Positions 52,812 to 60,890 of a DNA stretch of 64,000 nt are shown here, one piece after another; position 1 is the first letter of the stretch, and each line of letters starts with the position of its first letter. The notes below the pieces were generated by a model. That model did not search any database. It saw only the letters and a program-made list of their open reading frames with translations, and was not told the origin of the DNA. Both the position numbers and the translations under genes were made by a program. Source of the stretch: Psychromarinibacter halotolerans. Its GTDB lineage: Bacteria; Pseudomonadota; Alphaproteobacteria; Rhodobacterales; Rhodobacteraceae. The stretch covers positions 248,001 to 312,000 of the forward strand of contig NZ_JARGYD010000005.1 in NCBI RefSeq assembly GCF_029168315.1, in the 5' to 3' direction.

Positions 52812-52823
52812 TTTGTCGACAAA
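52812..52823. promoter_or_regulatory. 12-base palindrome TTTGTCGACAAA: candidate GntR/FCD operator
   Basis: Perfect palindrome about 92 bases upstream of the deaminase gene in an AT-rich stretch. The core TTGTCGAC recurs upstream of the D-amino-acid dehydrogenase gene (53710-53717). FCD-type GntR regulators bind short TTGT-N-ACAA-like palindromes, so these are likely sites for the regulator encoded between them. Confidence 0.6.
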
Positions 52824-52861
52824 AAATATTTAACTGCGCAGGGCAGGTGTCTTTGCGCGCG

Positions 52862-52889
52862 AAAAAAAGCGGCACGAGGACCGTGCCGC
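52862..52889 (-). terminator. Rho-independent terminator of the GntR regulator gene
   Basis: On the minus strand, GCGGCACG-GTCCT-CGTGCCGC (perfect eight-base stem) is followed by seven T residues, about 30 bases past the regulator stop codon. It insulates the deaminase gene from regulator transcription. Confidence 0.85.
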
Positions 52890-52919
52890 CTTTGAAATCA
52901 AGGGTCTGAGACGAAGGCG

Positions 52920-53639
52920 TCAGAGGGCGAGCGACACGCTGCCCCGCCGATCCGCCGAGATATACGACTGGATCTGCCGCACGATCTGGTTTGCGTGGGC
53001 CACTGCCAGCGCATCGGCTTTCGCCACATCGCGGGCCTCGATCGCGTCGATCATGTCGTCGTGTTCGGTCACGTACTGGCGCGGCAGTTCATCGTTGAAG
53101 GACGAATAGTACAGCCGCAGGATGCGCCGTCCTTCGTCCAGCAGCTTGGTGAACAGCTCGGTGTAATACTTGTTGCCACCTGCTTCCGCGATGGCGACGT
53201 GAAAGTCGCGGTTGGTCGTGATCATCTCCAGCGGGTCGCGCGCCTCGACGCTGGCGGCGAAGGCCGTTTGCTGCATGCGGATGCGGTCAAGGTCGGCGTC
53301 GGTCCGGTTCTGCGCAGCCTCGCGGGTGGTGACGCGGTACATCAGCGTCATCGCGTCGAAGAACGACGACAGGTTCAGGAAATCGATCTGCGACACGATG
53401 GTCGCGCGGTTCGTCAGGGTGGTGATCAGGTTCTCGGCCGCCAGCCGAACCAGCGCCTCGCGGATCGGCGTGCGCGACAACGAGAAGCGTTCGGACAGTT
53501 GCGCCTCGTCGATGGCGCTGCCCGGCGGCAGGGTCAGGTCGATGATCTCGCGGCGCAGTGTGTCATAGACCGTCGATACCCCGGACCCACGTTTGCGCGC
53601 GGAATCGCCGGTGTCCGCCTTTTTGGCCGCAGACTTCAT
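52920..53639 (-). CDS. GntR-family (FCD domain) regulator of the hydroxyproline cluster
   Basis: Regulator of 239 residues. Winged helix at about 20-90 (VYDTLRREIIDLTLPPGSAID, LSERFSLSRTPIREALVRLA) and an FCD effector domain (TTNRDFHVAIAEAGGNKYYTELF, EHDDMIDAIEARDVAKADALAVAH). It sits between the deaminase and the dehydrogenase genes, and matching TTGTCGAC sites occur in both promoter regions, so it is the probable repressor of both, including its own divergent neighbour. Effector unknown (hydroxyproline or a pathway acid expected). Confidence 0.83.
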   Translation of the reverse strand: MKSAAKKADTGDSARKRGSGVSTVYDTLRREIIDLTLPPGSAIDEAQLSERFSLSRTPIREALVRLAAENLITTLTNRATIVSQIDFLNLSSFFDAMTLMYRVTTREAAQNRTDADLDRIRMQQTAFAASVEARDPLEMITTNRDFHVAIAEAGGNKYYTELFTKLLDEGRRILRLYYSSFNDELPRQYVTEHDDMIDAIEARDVAKADALAVAHANQIVRQIQSYISADRRGSVSLAL

Positions 53640-53708
53640 CTCTCTCTCCCTCGAACCGAATTCCGTAAAATACTAACGAATGCCGCGTTAAGTGCAAATC
53701 GTATTTTT

Positions 53709-53720
53709 ATTGTCGACTTA
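53709..53720. promoter_or_regulatory. Second TTGTCGAC site, between gntR and the dehydrogenase gene
   Basis: ATTGTCGACTTA shares the eight-base core TTGTCGAC with the perfect palindrome at 52812-52823 but its right half is less symmetrical. It lies about 54 bases upstream of the dehydrogenase start and 70 bases upstream of the divergent regulator start. Confidence 0.5.
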
Positions 53721-53770
53721 TTCGGTTTCGGTTGCTATCCCCCGGACCGATCAGGACGGGGCAGGTCGAG

Positions 53771-55018
53771 ATGCGTGTTGCCATCGCAGGTGCAGGAGTG
53801 ATCGGCGTCAGCGCCGCCCACGCCCTTATGCGCGACGGCCACGAGGTGTCTGTTTTCGACCCCGGCGGCGTCGCCGCGGGCGCGTCACAGGGAAATGCCG
53901 GGGCTTTCGCCTTTACCGACATCATCCCGCTTGCGACCCCGGGTATCCTGCGACAAGCGCCGGGATGGCTGTTCGACCCGCTGGGGCCTTTGACCATCCG
54001 CCCCGGCTATGCCCTGCAAATCCTGCCGTGGCTTGCGCGCTTCGCCCGTGCGTCCATGCCGGACCGCTATGCCGCCGCGCTGGCGGCTCAGGCCGCGCTG
54101 ATGCACCACTCGTCCGATGCGCTGGAGCGGCTGCTGCCAGCGGTCGCGGGCGAGCCGCTGTTGCGGCGCGAGGGCCAGATGCAGCTGTACGACACCGCCG
54201 CCCAGCTTAGGGCCAGCCGCCCCGGGTGGGAGGCACGCGCCGAGCATGGGCTGCGGTTTCAAACGCTGGACGGTGCCGAAGCGATTGCCGAGATCCAGCC
54301 GGGCCTTGACCCGCGCTTCGGCCACGGGGTGTTCACCCCCGACTGGATCAACGTCACCGATCCCCGCCAGTGGGTCGACCACATCGCGGCGGACTTCACC
54401 CGCAACGGCGGCCGCATCACGCGCCAAGCGGTGCAGGCGATCCGGCCAGAAGGACAGGGTGCCGCGCTGATGCTGGACGGTCACTGGCAATCCTTCGACC
54501 GGGTGATCGTTGCGGCGGGGGCGCATTCGAACGCGCTGCTTCGTCCGCTGGGCCTGTCGCTACCGCTAGAGACCGAGCGCGGCTATAACACCACGCTGCC
54601 CGCACGGGCCTTCGATCTGCGCACGCACCTGACGTTCTCGGCGCATGGTTTTGTGGTGACGCGGATCGGCGACGGCGTGCGGGTCGGGGGCGCGGTGGAA
54701 CTGGGCGGGTTGAAGCTGGCGCCCAACATGAAGCGCGCCGACGCCCTGCTGGCCAAGGCAAAGAGCTTCCTGCCGGGGTTGGACGCCACGGGCGGCACGC
54801 AGTGGATGGGCTTTCGCCCCTCGATGCCTGACAGCCTGCCGGTGATCGGCGCCGCCCCGGCGCACCCCGGCGTGCTGCTGGCGTTCGGGCACGGGCACCT
54901 TGGACTGACACAGTCCGCCGGAACGGCAGAACTGCTGGCCGACCTCGTCGCCGCCCGCCCGCCGCGCATCGACCTTGCGCCCTACAGCCCCGGCCGGTTT
55001 CTGAAGGGGCGTCGATGA
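53771..55018 (+). CDS. lhpB: FAD-dependent D-amino acid dehydrogenase, probable D-hydroxyproline dehydrogenase
   Basis: DadA-type flavoprotein of 415 residues. The start MRVAIAGAGVIGVSAAHALMRDGH gives the FAD-binding GxGxxG motif directly at the N-terminus. C-terminal DAAO features: LSLPLETERGYNTTLPA, GVRVGGAVELGG, WMGFRPSMPDSLPVIG and LAFGHGHLGLTQSAGTAEL. In hydroxyproline clusters this enzyme oxidises cis-4-hydroxy-D-proline to the pyrroline that the deaminase uses. Its stop overlaps the start of the epimerase remnant (ATGA). Activity on D-proline or other D-amino acids cannot be excluded. Confidence 0.82.
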   Translation: MRVAIAGAGVIGVSAAHALMRDGHEVSVFDPGGVAAGASQGNAGAFAFTDIIPLATPGILRQAPGWLFDPLGPLTIRPGYALQILPWLARFARASMPDRYAAALAAQAALMHHSSDALERLLPAVAGEPLLRREGQMQLYDTAAQLRASRPGWEARAEHGLRFQTLDGAEAIAEIQPGLDPRFGHGVFTPDWINVTDPRQWVDHIAADFTRNGGRITRQAVQAIRPEGQGAALMLDGHWQSFDRVIVAAGAHSNALLRPLGLSLPLETERGYNTTLPARAFDLRTHLTFSAHGFVVTRIGDGVRVGGAVELGGLKLAPNMKRADALLAKAKSFLPGLDATGGTQWMGFRPSMPDSLPVIGAAPAHPGVLLAFGHGHLGLTQSAGTAELLADLVAARPPRIDLAPYSPGRFLKGRR

Positions 55019-55191
55019 CCAAAGACACCGTGACCTGTTTCCATGGCCGAACGTACGGCGCCCTGGTACGCCCCGTCGCAATCGGGCCCGCGATCATCCC
55101 CTCGATCAGCGGCTGGGCCCGCCAGACCGGCATCAACACAATCTTCACCGACGACCGCGACGCCTATGCGCACGGCTTCGTCGTGACCTGA
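55015..55191 (+). pseudogene. C-terminal remnant of a 4-hydroxyproline 2-epimerase / proline racemase gene
   Basis: A 58-residue reading frame begins at an ATG overlapping the dehydrogenase stop (ATGA). It matches the last part of proline racemase/hydroxyproline epimerase proteins: FHGRTYG corresponds to the F-x-GR turn, and IGPAIIPSISGWARQTGIN then DAYAHGFVVT correspond to the family tail that normally reads like PAIIPEISGRAWITG and ending in HGFVV. The other ~275 residues, including both catalytic cysteines, are missing. Hydroxyproline clusters often carry the epimerase at exactly this place, so an internal deletion that fused the gene's 3' end to the dehydrogenase stop is the simplest explanation. 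A short expressed protein is possible but could not be catalytic. Confidence 0.65.
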
Positions 55192-55271
55192 TCCCGACCG
55201 GATCATCCGCGTTTTTCGTGCATCGCCCGCGGTGCGCGCCCTCAAACACATGTCCCGAAAAGGAGGCGACA

Positions 55272-56783
55272 ATGCCCTATACGCCACATGGAAAACACCT
55301 GATCGCCGGCGAAGCCATCGGTGCGGACAAGACGTTCACCTCGACGCCTGTTGCGGGCGACGCCCACGCCTTCGCCTGCGGTTCGCCCGCCTTGGTCGAC
55401 CGCGCTGTGACGGCGGCGGAAGATGCGTTCTGGAGCTATGGCTACACCGACGCCGAGACGCGTGCGGTCTTCCTTGAGACCATCGCCGACGAGATCGAGT
55501 CCCGCGCCGACGACATCACAGAGATGGGCACCGCCGAGACCGCGCTTCCGACCGCGCGGCTGCAGGGTGAGCGGGGCCGCACCACCGGCCAGCTGCGTAT
55601 GTTCGCCGACCACATCCGCAAGGGCGACTATCTTGATCGCCGCCATGACCCGGCGCTGCCCGACCGCGCCCCTGCGCCGCGCCCGGATCTGAAGCTGGTA
55701 CAGCGTCCGCTGGGGCCGGTCGCGGTGTTCGGCGCGTCGAACTTCGCACTGGCCTTCTCGACCGCCGGGGGCGACACGGCCTCGGCGCTGGCGGCTGGCT
55801 GCCCGGTGATCGTCAAGGGACACGAGGCGCATCCAGCCACCGCCGAACTGGTGGCCGAGGCGATCACAGCGGCTGTTGCCAAGTGCGGCCTGCACCCCGG
55901 CACCTTCTCGATGATCCACGGCGGCAGCCACGAGGTCGGCAAGGCGCTGGTCGAACACCCGCTGATCCGTGCCGCGGGCTTCACCGGCTCGTTGCGAGGC
56001 GGTCGGGCGCTGTACGACCTGTGCGCCGCGCGCCCCGAGCCGATCCCGTTCTATGGCGAGCTGGGCTCGATCAATCCGATGTTCATGATGCCCGCCGCGA
56101 TGGCCGCGCGCGCCGCCAAGTTGGGTGCTGGATGGGCTGGCTCTTTGACGATGGGCGTCGGCCAGTTCTGCACCAACCCCGGCGTCGCCGTTGTGCTGGA
56201 CGGTGCCGAGGCTGACGCCTTCACCGGGGCCGCTGCCGAGGCGCTCAATGCAGTCGACGGGCAGACCATGCTGACTGACGGCATTGCCGATGCCTATCGC
56301 GCGGGCCGCGACGCGGTGGCCGCCACCGGCGCCGCGTCCGAGGTTCTGTCGAAAGGCTGCGACGGTCGGCACGCCGCACCCGCGCTGTTCGTCACGTCGG
56401 GCGATTGCTGGCTGGCCACGCCGGACCTTGCGCACGAGGTGTTCGGGCCGCTGGGCATCGTGATCCGCGTGAAGGACGAAGCCCAGATGCAGGAGATCGC
56501 GCGCGGCTTGTCGGGTCAGTTGACCTGCACGCTGCACATGGACGATGCCGACACCGATGCGGCCCGCGCGCTGGTGCCGGTGCTGGAGCGCAAGGCCGGA
56601 CGCCTGCTGGTCAACGGCTTTCCCACCGGGGTCGAGGTTTGCGACGCGATGGTTCACGGCGGGCCGTACCCTGCGACGACGTTCGCCGGCACCTCGGTCG
56701 GCACGATGGCGATCCGCCGCTTCTTGCGCCCGGTCAGCTATCAGGATTTCCCGGCCGCGCTGCTGCCGAAGGAGCTGGCATGA
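55272..56783 (+). CDS. Alpha-ketoglutarate semialdehyde dehydrogenase (2,5-dioxovalerate dehydrogenase)
   Basis: Aldehyde dehydrogenase of 503 residues, start after AAGGAGGCGAC. It belongs to the branch that oxidises alpha-ketoglutarate semialdehyde to alpha-ketoglutarate: GPVAVFGASNFALAFSTAGGDTASALAAGCPVIVKGHEAHPAT is the diagnostic segment, with catalytic Glu in FYGELGSINPMF and Cys in GVGQFCTNPGVAVV. The C-terminus (PATTFAGTSVGTMAIRRFLRPV) also matches. It is the last step of hydroxyproline breakdown here and also the missing last step of the L-arabinose route encoded at 40977-44582. Overlaps the peptidase gene by four bases. Confidence 0.88.
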   Translation: MPYTPHGKHLIAGEAIGADKTFTSTPVAGDAHAFACGSPALVDRAVTAAEDAFWSYGYTDAETRAVFLETIADEIESRADDITEMGTAETALPTARLQGERGRTTGQLRMFADHIRKGDYLDRRHDPALPDRAPAPRPDLKLVQRPLGPVAVFGASNFALAFSTAGGDTASALAAGCPVIVKGHEAHPATAELVAEAITAAVAKCGLHPGTFSMIHGGSHEVGKALVEHPLIRAAGFTGSLRGGRALYDLCAARPEPIPFYGELGSINPMFMMPAAMAARAAKLGAGWAGSLTMGVGQFCTNPGVAVVLDGAEADAFTGAAAEALNAVDGQTMLTDGIADAYRAGRDAVAATGAASEVLSKGCDGRHAAPALFVTSGDCWLATPDLAHEVFGPLGIVIRVKDEAQMQEIARGLSGQLTCTLHMDDADTDAARALVPVLERKAGRLLVNGFPTGVEVCDAMVHGGPYPATTFAGTSVGTMAIRRFLRPVSYQDFPAALLPKELA

Positions 56784-58075
56784 CACATCCGATCCCCGAA
56801 GACCTTGGCGCGCGGCTTGATGCCCGTTTGGACGAGTTGCACCAGGAACAGACAGACTGGCTGGCGCGGCTGGTGCGGTTCGACAGCGTGCGCGGCAACG
56901 TGGGTCCCTGTCAGGACTGGCTGGCCGGCGAGTTCGCGGCACGCGGCTGGGACGTGGATGCCTTCACGATCGCCGACGTGGACATCGACGGCAAACCGGG
57001 CGCGTCGCCCGTGGTCGATACCGACTATGACGACGCGAAGATCGTGGTCGCCACCCATGACGTGCCGGACGGCACGGGGCGCAGCCTGATCCTGCAGGGG
57101 CATGTCGACGTCGTGCCGCCCGGCGCCCCCGAACTGTGGGACCATCCGCCGTTCGAGCCGGTGATCAAGGACGGCTGGATGCACGGTCGCGGTGCCGATG
57201 ACATGAAGGTCGGCGTGGCCGAGATGGTGTTCGCGCTGGATGCGCTGCGTGACCTTGGCTATGTGCCCGACGCGCGGGTGCATGTGCAGACCGTGTGCGA
57301 GGAAGAATGCACCGGCAACGGCGCGCTTTCGACGTTGGAACGCGGCTATCGCGCCGACGCCTGTCTGATCCCGGAAAGCATGAATGGCCGGATGATCCGG
57401 GCCGAGCTTGGTTCGGTCTGGGTGCGTGTGCGCCTGTTCGGCAAGCCCGGGCACGTTCTGGGCCCGGTGTCGGACAGTGCCAGCGCCACGCTTGCGGCGT
57501 ATGACTACGTCAACGACCTGCGCGCCCTGACCGCCGAGATCAACGCCGAGGCCACGGATCACCCGTGGTTCGGCCACATCGAGAACCCGGTGAAGTTCAG
57601 CCTTGGCAAGATCCGGGGCGGCGACTGGCTTGGCTCTGTCCCGTCATGGGCCGAGATCGAATGCCGCATCTCGGTGCTTCCGGGCACCACGCTGCCCGAA
57701 ATGCGCGAAAGGGTCAGCGCCCGGATCATGCAGACCGCGCGGCGGTTGGAATCGACGGTCGATCCCGTGATCAGCTGGATCGGTTTCCAAGCCGACGGTC
57801 ACGTTCTAAAGCCGGGCAGCGCCGCCGAGGCGACGCTGGCGCAGGCGCACCAAGCGGTGCACGGCGCCGATATGGAGACGTTCAGCCAGACGGCGACCTG
57901 CGACGCCCGGATCTATGATCTGTACTACGGCATCCCGGCGCTGGTGTATGGCGGGCAGGGGGAGGGGGCGCATTCTCCGCTGGAGCGGACGAACCTTGCC
58001 TCGATGCGCGAGACCACGAAAGTCATCGCGCTGTTCATCGCGGAATGGTGCGGGCTGCGTCCGATTGCGCAGTAA
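56780..58075 (+). CDS. M20-family metallopeptidase/deacylase (ArgE/DapE-like)
   Basis: Enzyme of 431 residues starting in the ATGA overlap with the semialdehyde dehydrogenase. M20 zinc motifs: LQGHVDVVPPGAP (first His, Asp), GRGADDMKVG (bridging Asp), TVCEEECTGNGALS (catalytic Glu pair), and the final His in GEGAHSPLERTN. A dimerisation domain lies around residues 215-330. Members remove acyl groups from amino acids or cleave dipeptides. Its place in the hydroxyproline cluster suggests release of hydroxyproline from an N-acyl or dipeptide form (inference). Confidence 0.83.
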   Translation: MTHPIPEDLGARLDARLDELHQEQTDWLARLVRFDSVRGNVGPCQDWLAGEFAARGWDVDAFTIADVDIDGKPGASPVVDTDYDDAKIVVATHDVPDGTGRSLILQGHVDVVPPGAPELWDHPPFEPVIKDGWMHGRGADDMKVGVAEMVFALDALRDLGYVPDARVHVQTVCEEECTGNGALSTLERGYRADACLIPESMNGRMIRAELGSVWVRVRLFGKPGHVLGPVSDSASATLAAYDYVNDLRALTAEINAEATDHPWFGHIENPVKFSLGKIRGGDWLGSVPSWAEIECRISVLPGTTLPEMRERVSARIMQTARRLESTVDPVISWIGFQADGHVLKPGSAAEATLAQAHQAVHGADMETFSQTATCDARIYDLYYGIPALVYGGQGEGAHSPLERTNLASMRETTKVIALFIAEWCGLRPIAQ

Positions 58076-58119
58076 TGCACCCGGGCGAGGGCCGCGCCAT
58101 GTGTGCGGCCCCCGTTCCC

Positions 58120-59097
58120 TTAGCTGGCCGGAAAGATCTGGCCGTACAGGCGATACCAGTTGCCGCCCATGATCTTGGCCACTTCGTCGGCGGCAAAGCC
58201 CCGGCGTTCCAGCGCTGCGGGCAGGTTGCCCAGCTCGGCCGGGGTGTCCAAACCTTCGGGATAGTAATGCGGCGGCGCGGGGTAAGTGGCCGGATCCCAG
58301 ACGCCCGCGTCCACCGCCGACTGCCACATCGACATAGCCATCTCGTCGGATGCGAAGGGCTGCTGCCCCCAGTAGTAATCCATGCCCAGCCCGACATGAT
58401 CGACGCCCACAAGATCGGCGAAATGCGCGATGTGATCGATGAAGTCGTCCACCTTTACAGGCTTGCCCTGCTTGATGAGGTAGGGCACCAGCGTCACCCC
58501 CACCACGCCGCCGGTCGCCGCCGCCGCGCGCGCCTGATCGTCGCGGATGTTGCGCGGCGAAGCGTGCAGCGCGTGGGCATTGGAGTGGGTGAAGGCCACC
58601 GGCTTCGTCGCGGCCTCCATCGCGTCCATCGTTGTGCGATGCCCGGTGTGCGACAGGTCCAGAAGAACGCCGCAGGCCTCCATCTCTTCGATCAGCCGAC
58701 GGCCAAGCCGGGTCAGCCCGCCGTTGCGCGGTTCCTCGCAGCCGTCACCGAACGGGCCGGCGGCATTGTAGGTCAGCATGATGGCTCGCACACCCAACTC
58801 GGCGAAGGCGCGGACATATCCGATGTTGCCTTCAAGCGGTGCGGTGCCTTGGAAGTGGAACAGGATGCCCAGCTTGTCCTCGCGCAGGGCGCGGTCCACG
58901 TCTGCGGCGCTTCGGACCAACAGCAGATCGTCGCGCGCCGCGATCCGGGCCAGCCAGCCGGAAATCGTGCGGAACGTGTCGATGGTCGAGTCGTGTGCGG
59001 CGATGGTCGGGGCGACGCAGGTGGTTCCCCCGGCCCGGTATAGGTCTAGAAATTCGGGTTTCTCCAACAGTGGCGATACCGCATCGATCTTCATCAT
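58120..59097 (-). CDS. M19-family (membrane dipeptidase-like) peptidase
   Basis: Amidohydrolase-fold protein of 325 residues. M19 features are clear in the C-terminal two thirds: VRAIMLTYNAAGPFGDGCEEP, LLDLSHTGHRTTMDAME (zinc His), FTHSNAHALHASPRNI (His and Asn-rich segment) and HVGLGMDYYWG. The N-terminal HxD zinc ligands of renal dipeptidase are not visible (IDAVSPLLEKPEF instead), and the usual bridging Glu is Gln in FHFQGTAPLEG. I recall a bacterial M19 subfamily with FQN at this place, so this may be a normal member with altered metal use. Likely dipeptide hydrolysis, fed by the divergent peptide transporter. Confidence 0.75.
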   Translation of the reverse strand: MMKIDAVSPLLEKPEFLDLYRAGGTTCVAPTIAAHDSTIDTFRTISGWLARIAARDDLLLVRSAADVDRALREDKLGILFHFQGTAPLEGNIGYVRAFAELGVRAIMLTYNAAGPFGDGCEEPRNGGLTRLGRRLIEEMEACGVLLDLSHTGHRTTMDAMEAATKPVAFTHSNAHALHASPRNIRDDQARAAAATGGVVGVTLVPYLIKQGKPVKVDDFIDHIAHFADLVGVDHVGLGMDYYWGQQPFASDEMAMSMWQSAVDAGVWDPATYPAPPHYYPEGLDTPAELGNLPAALERRGFAADEVAKIMGGNWYRLYGQIFPAS

Positions 59098-59139
59098 TCT
59101 TTTTGTCTTTCAGTGTCTTGACGGATCTGCGCGCAGGTT

Positions 59140-59147
59140 TTGTACAA
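59140..59147. promoter_or_regulatory. TTGTACAA palindrome in the dipeptidase/transporter promoter gap
   Basis: Perfect eight-base palindrome 96 bases upstream of the peptide-binding-protein gene and 43 bases upstream of the divergent dipeptidase gene. A second dyad TGTA-TAT-TACA lies at 59173-59183. Both resemble FCD-type GntR half-sites like those found in the hydroxyproline cluster (TTGTCGAC), but the cores differ, so a shared regulator is only possible. Confidence 0.4.
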
Positions 59148-59242
59148 TCAAAAATGCGCCTTGTGTTTTTTTTGTATATTACATAAGTTCAGACAAAATA
59201 ACAGAATATAAACCCGTTAGTTTTCCAAGCAGGGAGCAACAC

Positions 59243-60820
59243 ATGTTCGGAAACAAGCTCAAGCTGACCGTGTCGGCACTGGCTATGATGATGGTCGCCG
59301 CCGCGCCCGTCAGCGCGCAGTCGCTGCTGCGCATCGACGACTCGCCGATTGGCGAGCTCGACCCGCACAAGGCGGTCGACGATGCCGACAGCTATCTGGC
59401 GTACAACGTCTATGACACGCTCGTCATCCCCAACAAGGGCTCGGGCGGCGTGCAGCCGCACCTCGCCACCGAATGGACGGTCGAGGACAATATCGTCACC
59501 TTCACGCTGCGTGACGATGTGACCTTTCACTCGGGCAACGCCCTGACCGCCGCCGACGTCGTCTATAGCTTCGAGCGGATGACCGGCATGGGCCGCGGCT
59601 TTGCCAACCTGTTCGACAACGTGACCTCTGCCGAAGCGATCGACGACACCACGGTTCGATTCACGCTGGAAGGCCCGTCGGCGCCGTTCCTGCCCGCGCT
59701 GGTGCGTCTGCCGATCGTCGACAGCGCCGTTGCGCAGGAACACGCGACCGATGGCGATTATGCCTCTGACTGGTTCTCGGCGAACGAGGCCGGGTCGGGC
59801 GCCTATGAGATCGTGTCCCACAATCCGCAGGAAGAGTCGGAGCTGACGAAGAACGACGACTTCTTCCTCGATATCCCCGAGGCGGCACCGGAAACCGTCA
59901 TCCTGCGCTACGGCATCGCGCCGTCGACGATGCGCGGCCTGATGCAGTCGGGCGAGCACGAGATCGCGTCGCCCTACAGCCCGCCCGAAATGATCCGCGA
60001 CCTTGCGGAAGAGGACAACATCGAGCTCATGACCATGAGCGGTGGCTGGGCCTATCACATCAAGCTGAACACGCTGAAGGCCCCGCTGGACGACGTGAAC
60101 TGCCGTCTCGCGCTGACCTACGCCGTGGACTACGACGCGCTGCGCAGCCTGACGCAGATCAACGACGAGTTCGCACAGGGTTCGCCCTCGAACGGGCCGA
60201 TCCCGACGGGCATGCTGGGCCACGACGATGCGCCGATGTACGCCCGCGACATGGACCGTGCGCGCGAATACCTCGACGCCTGCGAATACGATCCGGCCAC
60301 CGCGCCGCCGATCGAGATCTCGTGGAACTCGGACGTGCCGATTCAGGAACGCTTCTCGCTGTTGCTGCAGGCGAACTTCGCCGAGCTCGGCTTCCAGTCC
60401 GAACTGATGCGCGGCAGCTGGGCGCAGCTGACCGGCATGATGTCGAACCCGGAAACGACGCCGCACATGTTCCAGATCTGGGCCGCGCCGCTGACCCCGG
60501 ACCCGGACTCGCTGCTGTACCCGACGTACCATTCGTCCCAGCCGCGCACCTTCCTGTCGATGGAAGGGTTCAACACCCCCGAGTTGGACGCGATGCTTGA
60601 CGAAAGCCGGGTGCTGCTGGACGAGGAAGAGCGCGAGGCGAAGTTCCAGGAAATCGGCGCCTACCTTCGGGACAATGCGCCGACGATTTACGCATTCGAA
60701 TACCAGGCCGTGCTAAGCGCGAGCGACCGCGTGACGGCGCCGACGCTGACCGACGACGACCAGCGGTATGGCCTGAACACGTTCAACTACTCTTTCCGCG
60801 AAATCGAAATCGCGGAGTAA
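59243..60820 (+). CDS. Dipeptide/oligopeptide ABC transporter periplasmic binding protein (DppA-like)
   Basis: Extracellular binding protein family 5, 525 residues. Start after GCAGGGAGC; signal peptide ends near APVSAQ-SLL. Family features: LLRIDDSPIGELDPHKAVDDA at the mature N-terminus, LATEWTVEDNIVTFTLRDDVTFHSGNALTAADVVYSFERM (signature region) and CRLALTYAVDYDAL. It binds peptides or related compounds in the periplasm and delivers them to the permeases encoded downstream. Flanking M19 and M20 peptidases favour a peptide substrate; some members bind glycosides or nickel instead. Confidence 0.86.
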   Translation: MFGNKLKLTVSALAMMMVAAAPVSAQSLLRIDDSPIGELDPHKAVDDADSYLAYNVYDTLVIPNKGSGGVQPHLATEWTVEDNIVTFTLRDDVTFHSGNALTAADVVYSFERMTGMGRGFANLFDNVTSAEAIDDTTVRFTLEGPSAPFLPALVRLPIVDSAVAQEHATDGDYASDWFSANEAGSGAYEIVSHNPQEESELTKNDDFFLDIPEAAPETVILRYGIAPSTMRGLMQSGEHEIASPYSPPEMIRDLAEEDNIELMTMSGGWAYHIKLNTLKAPLDDVNCRLALTYAVDYDALRSLTQINDEFAQGSPSNGPIPTGMLGHDDAPMYARDMDRAREYLDACEYDPATAPPIEISWNSDVPIQERFSLLLQANFAELGFQSELMRGSWAQLTGMMSNPETTPHMFQIWAAPLTPDPDSLLYPTYHSSQPRTFLSMEGFNTPELDAMLDESRVLLDEEEREAKFQEIGAYLRDNAPTIYAFEYQAVLSASDRVTAPTLTDDDQRYGLNTFNYSFREIEIAE

Positions 60821-60830
60821 GTGACTTGAT

Positions 60831-60862
60831 GTGCGGCGGGCGACGCTTTGCGTCCGCCGCAC
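60831..60862 (+). promoter_or_regulatory. Intercistronic hairpin after the peptide-binding-protein gene
   Basis: GTGCGGCGG pairs with CCGCCGCAC around an inner ACGC-TTT-GCGT stem (three-base bulge GCG), 10 bases past the binding-protein stop and followed by TTCGATTTT. Probably a partial terminator or mRNA stabiliser separating high binding-protein output from the permease genes. Confidence 0.65.
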
Positions 60863-60890
60863 TTCGATTTTCCGAGACTACGGGGTCCGC

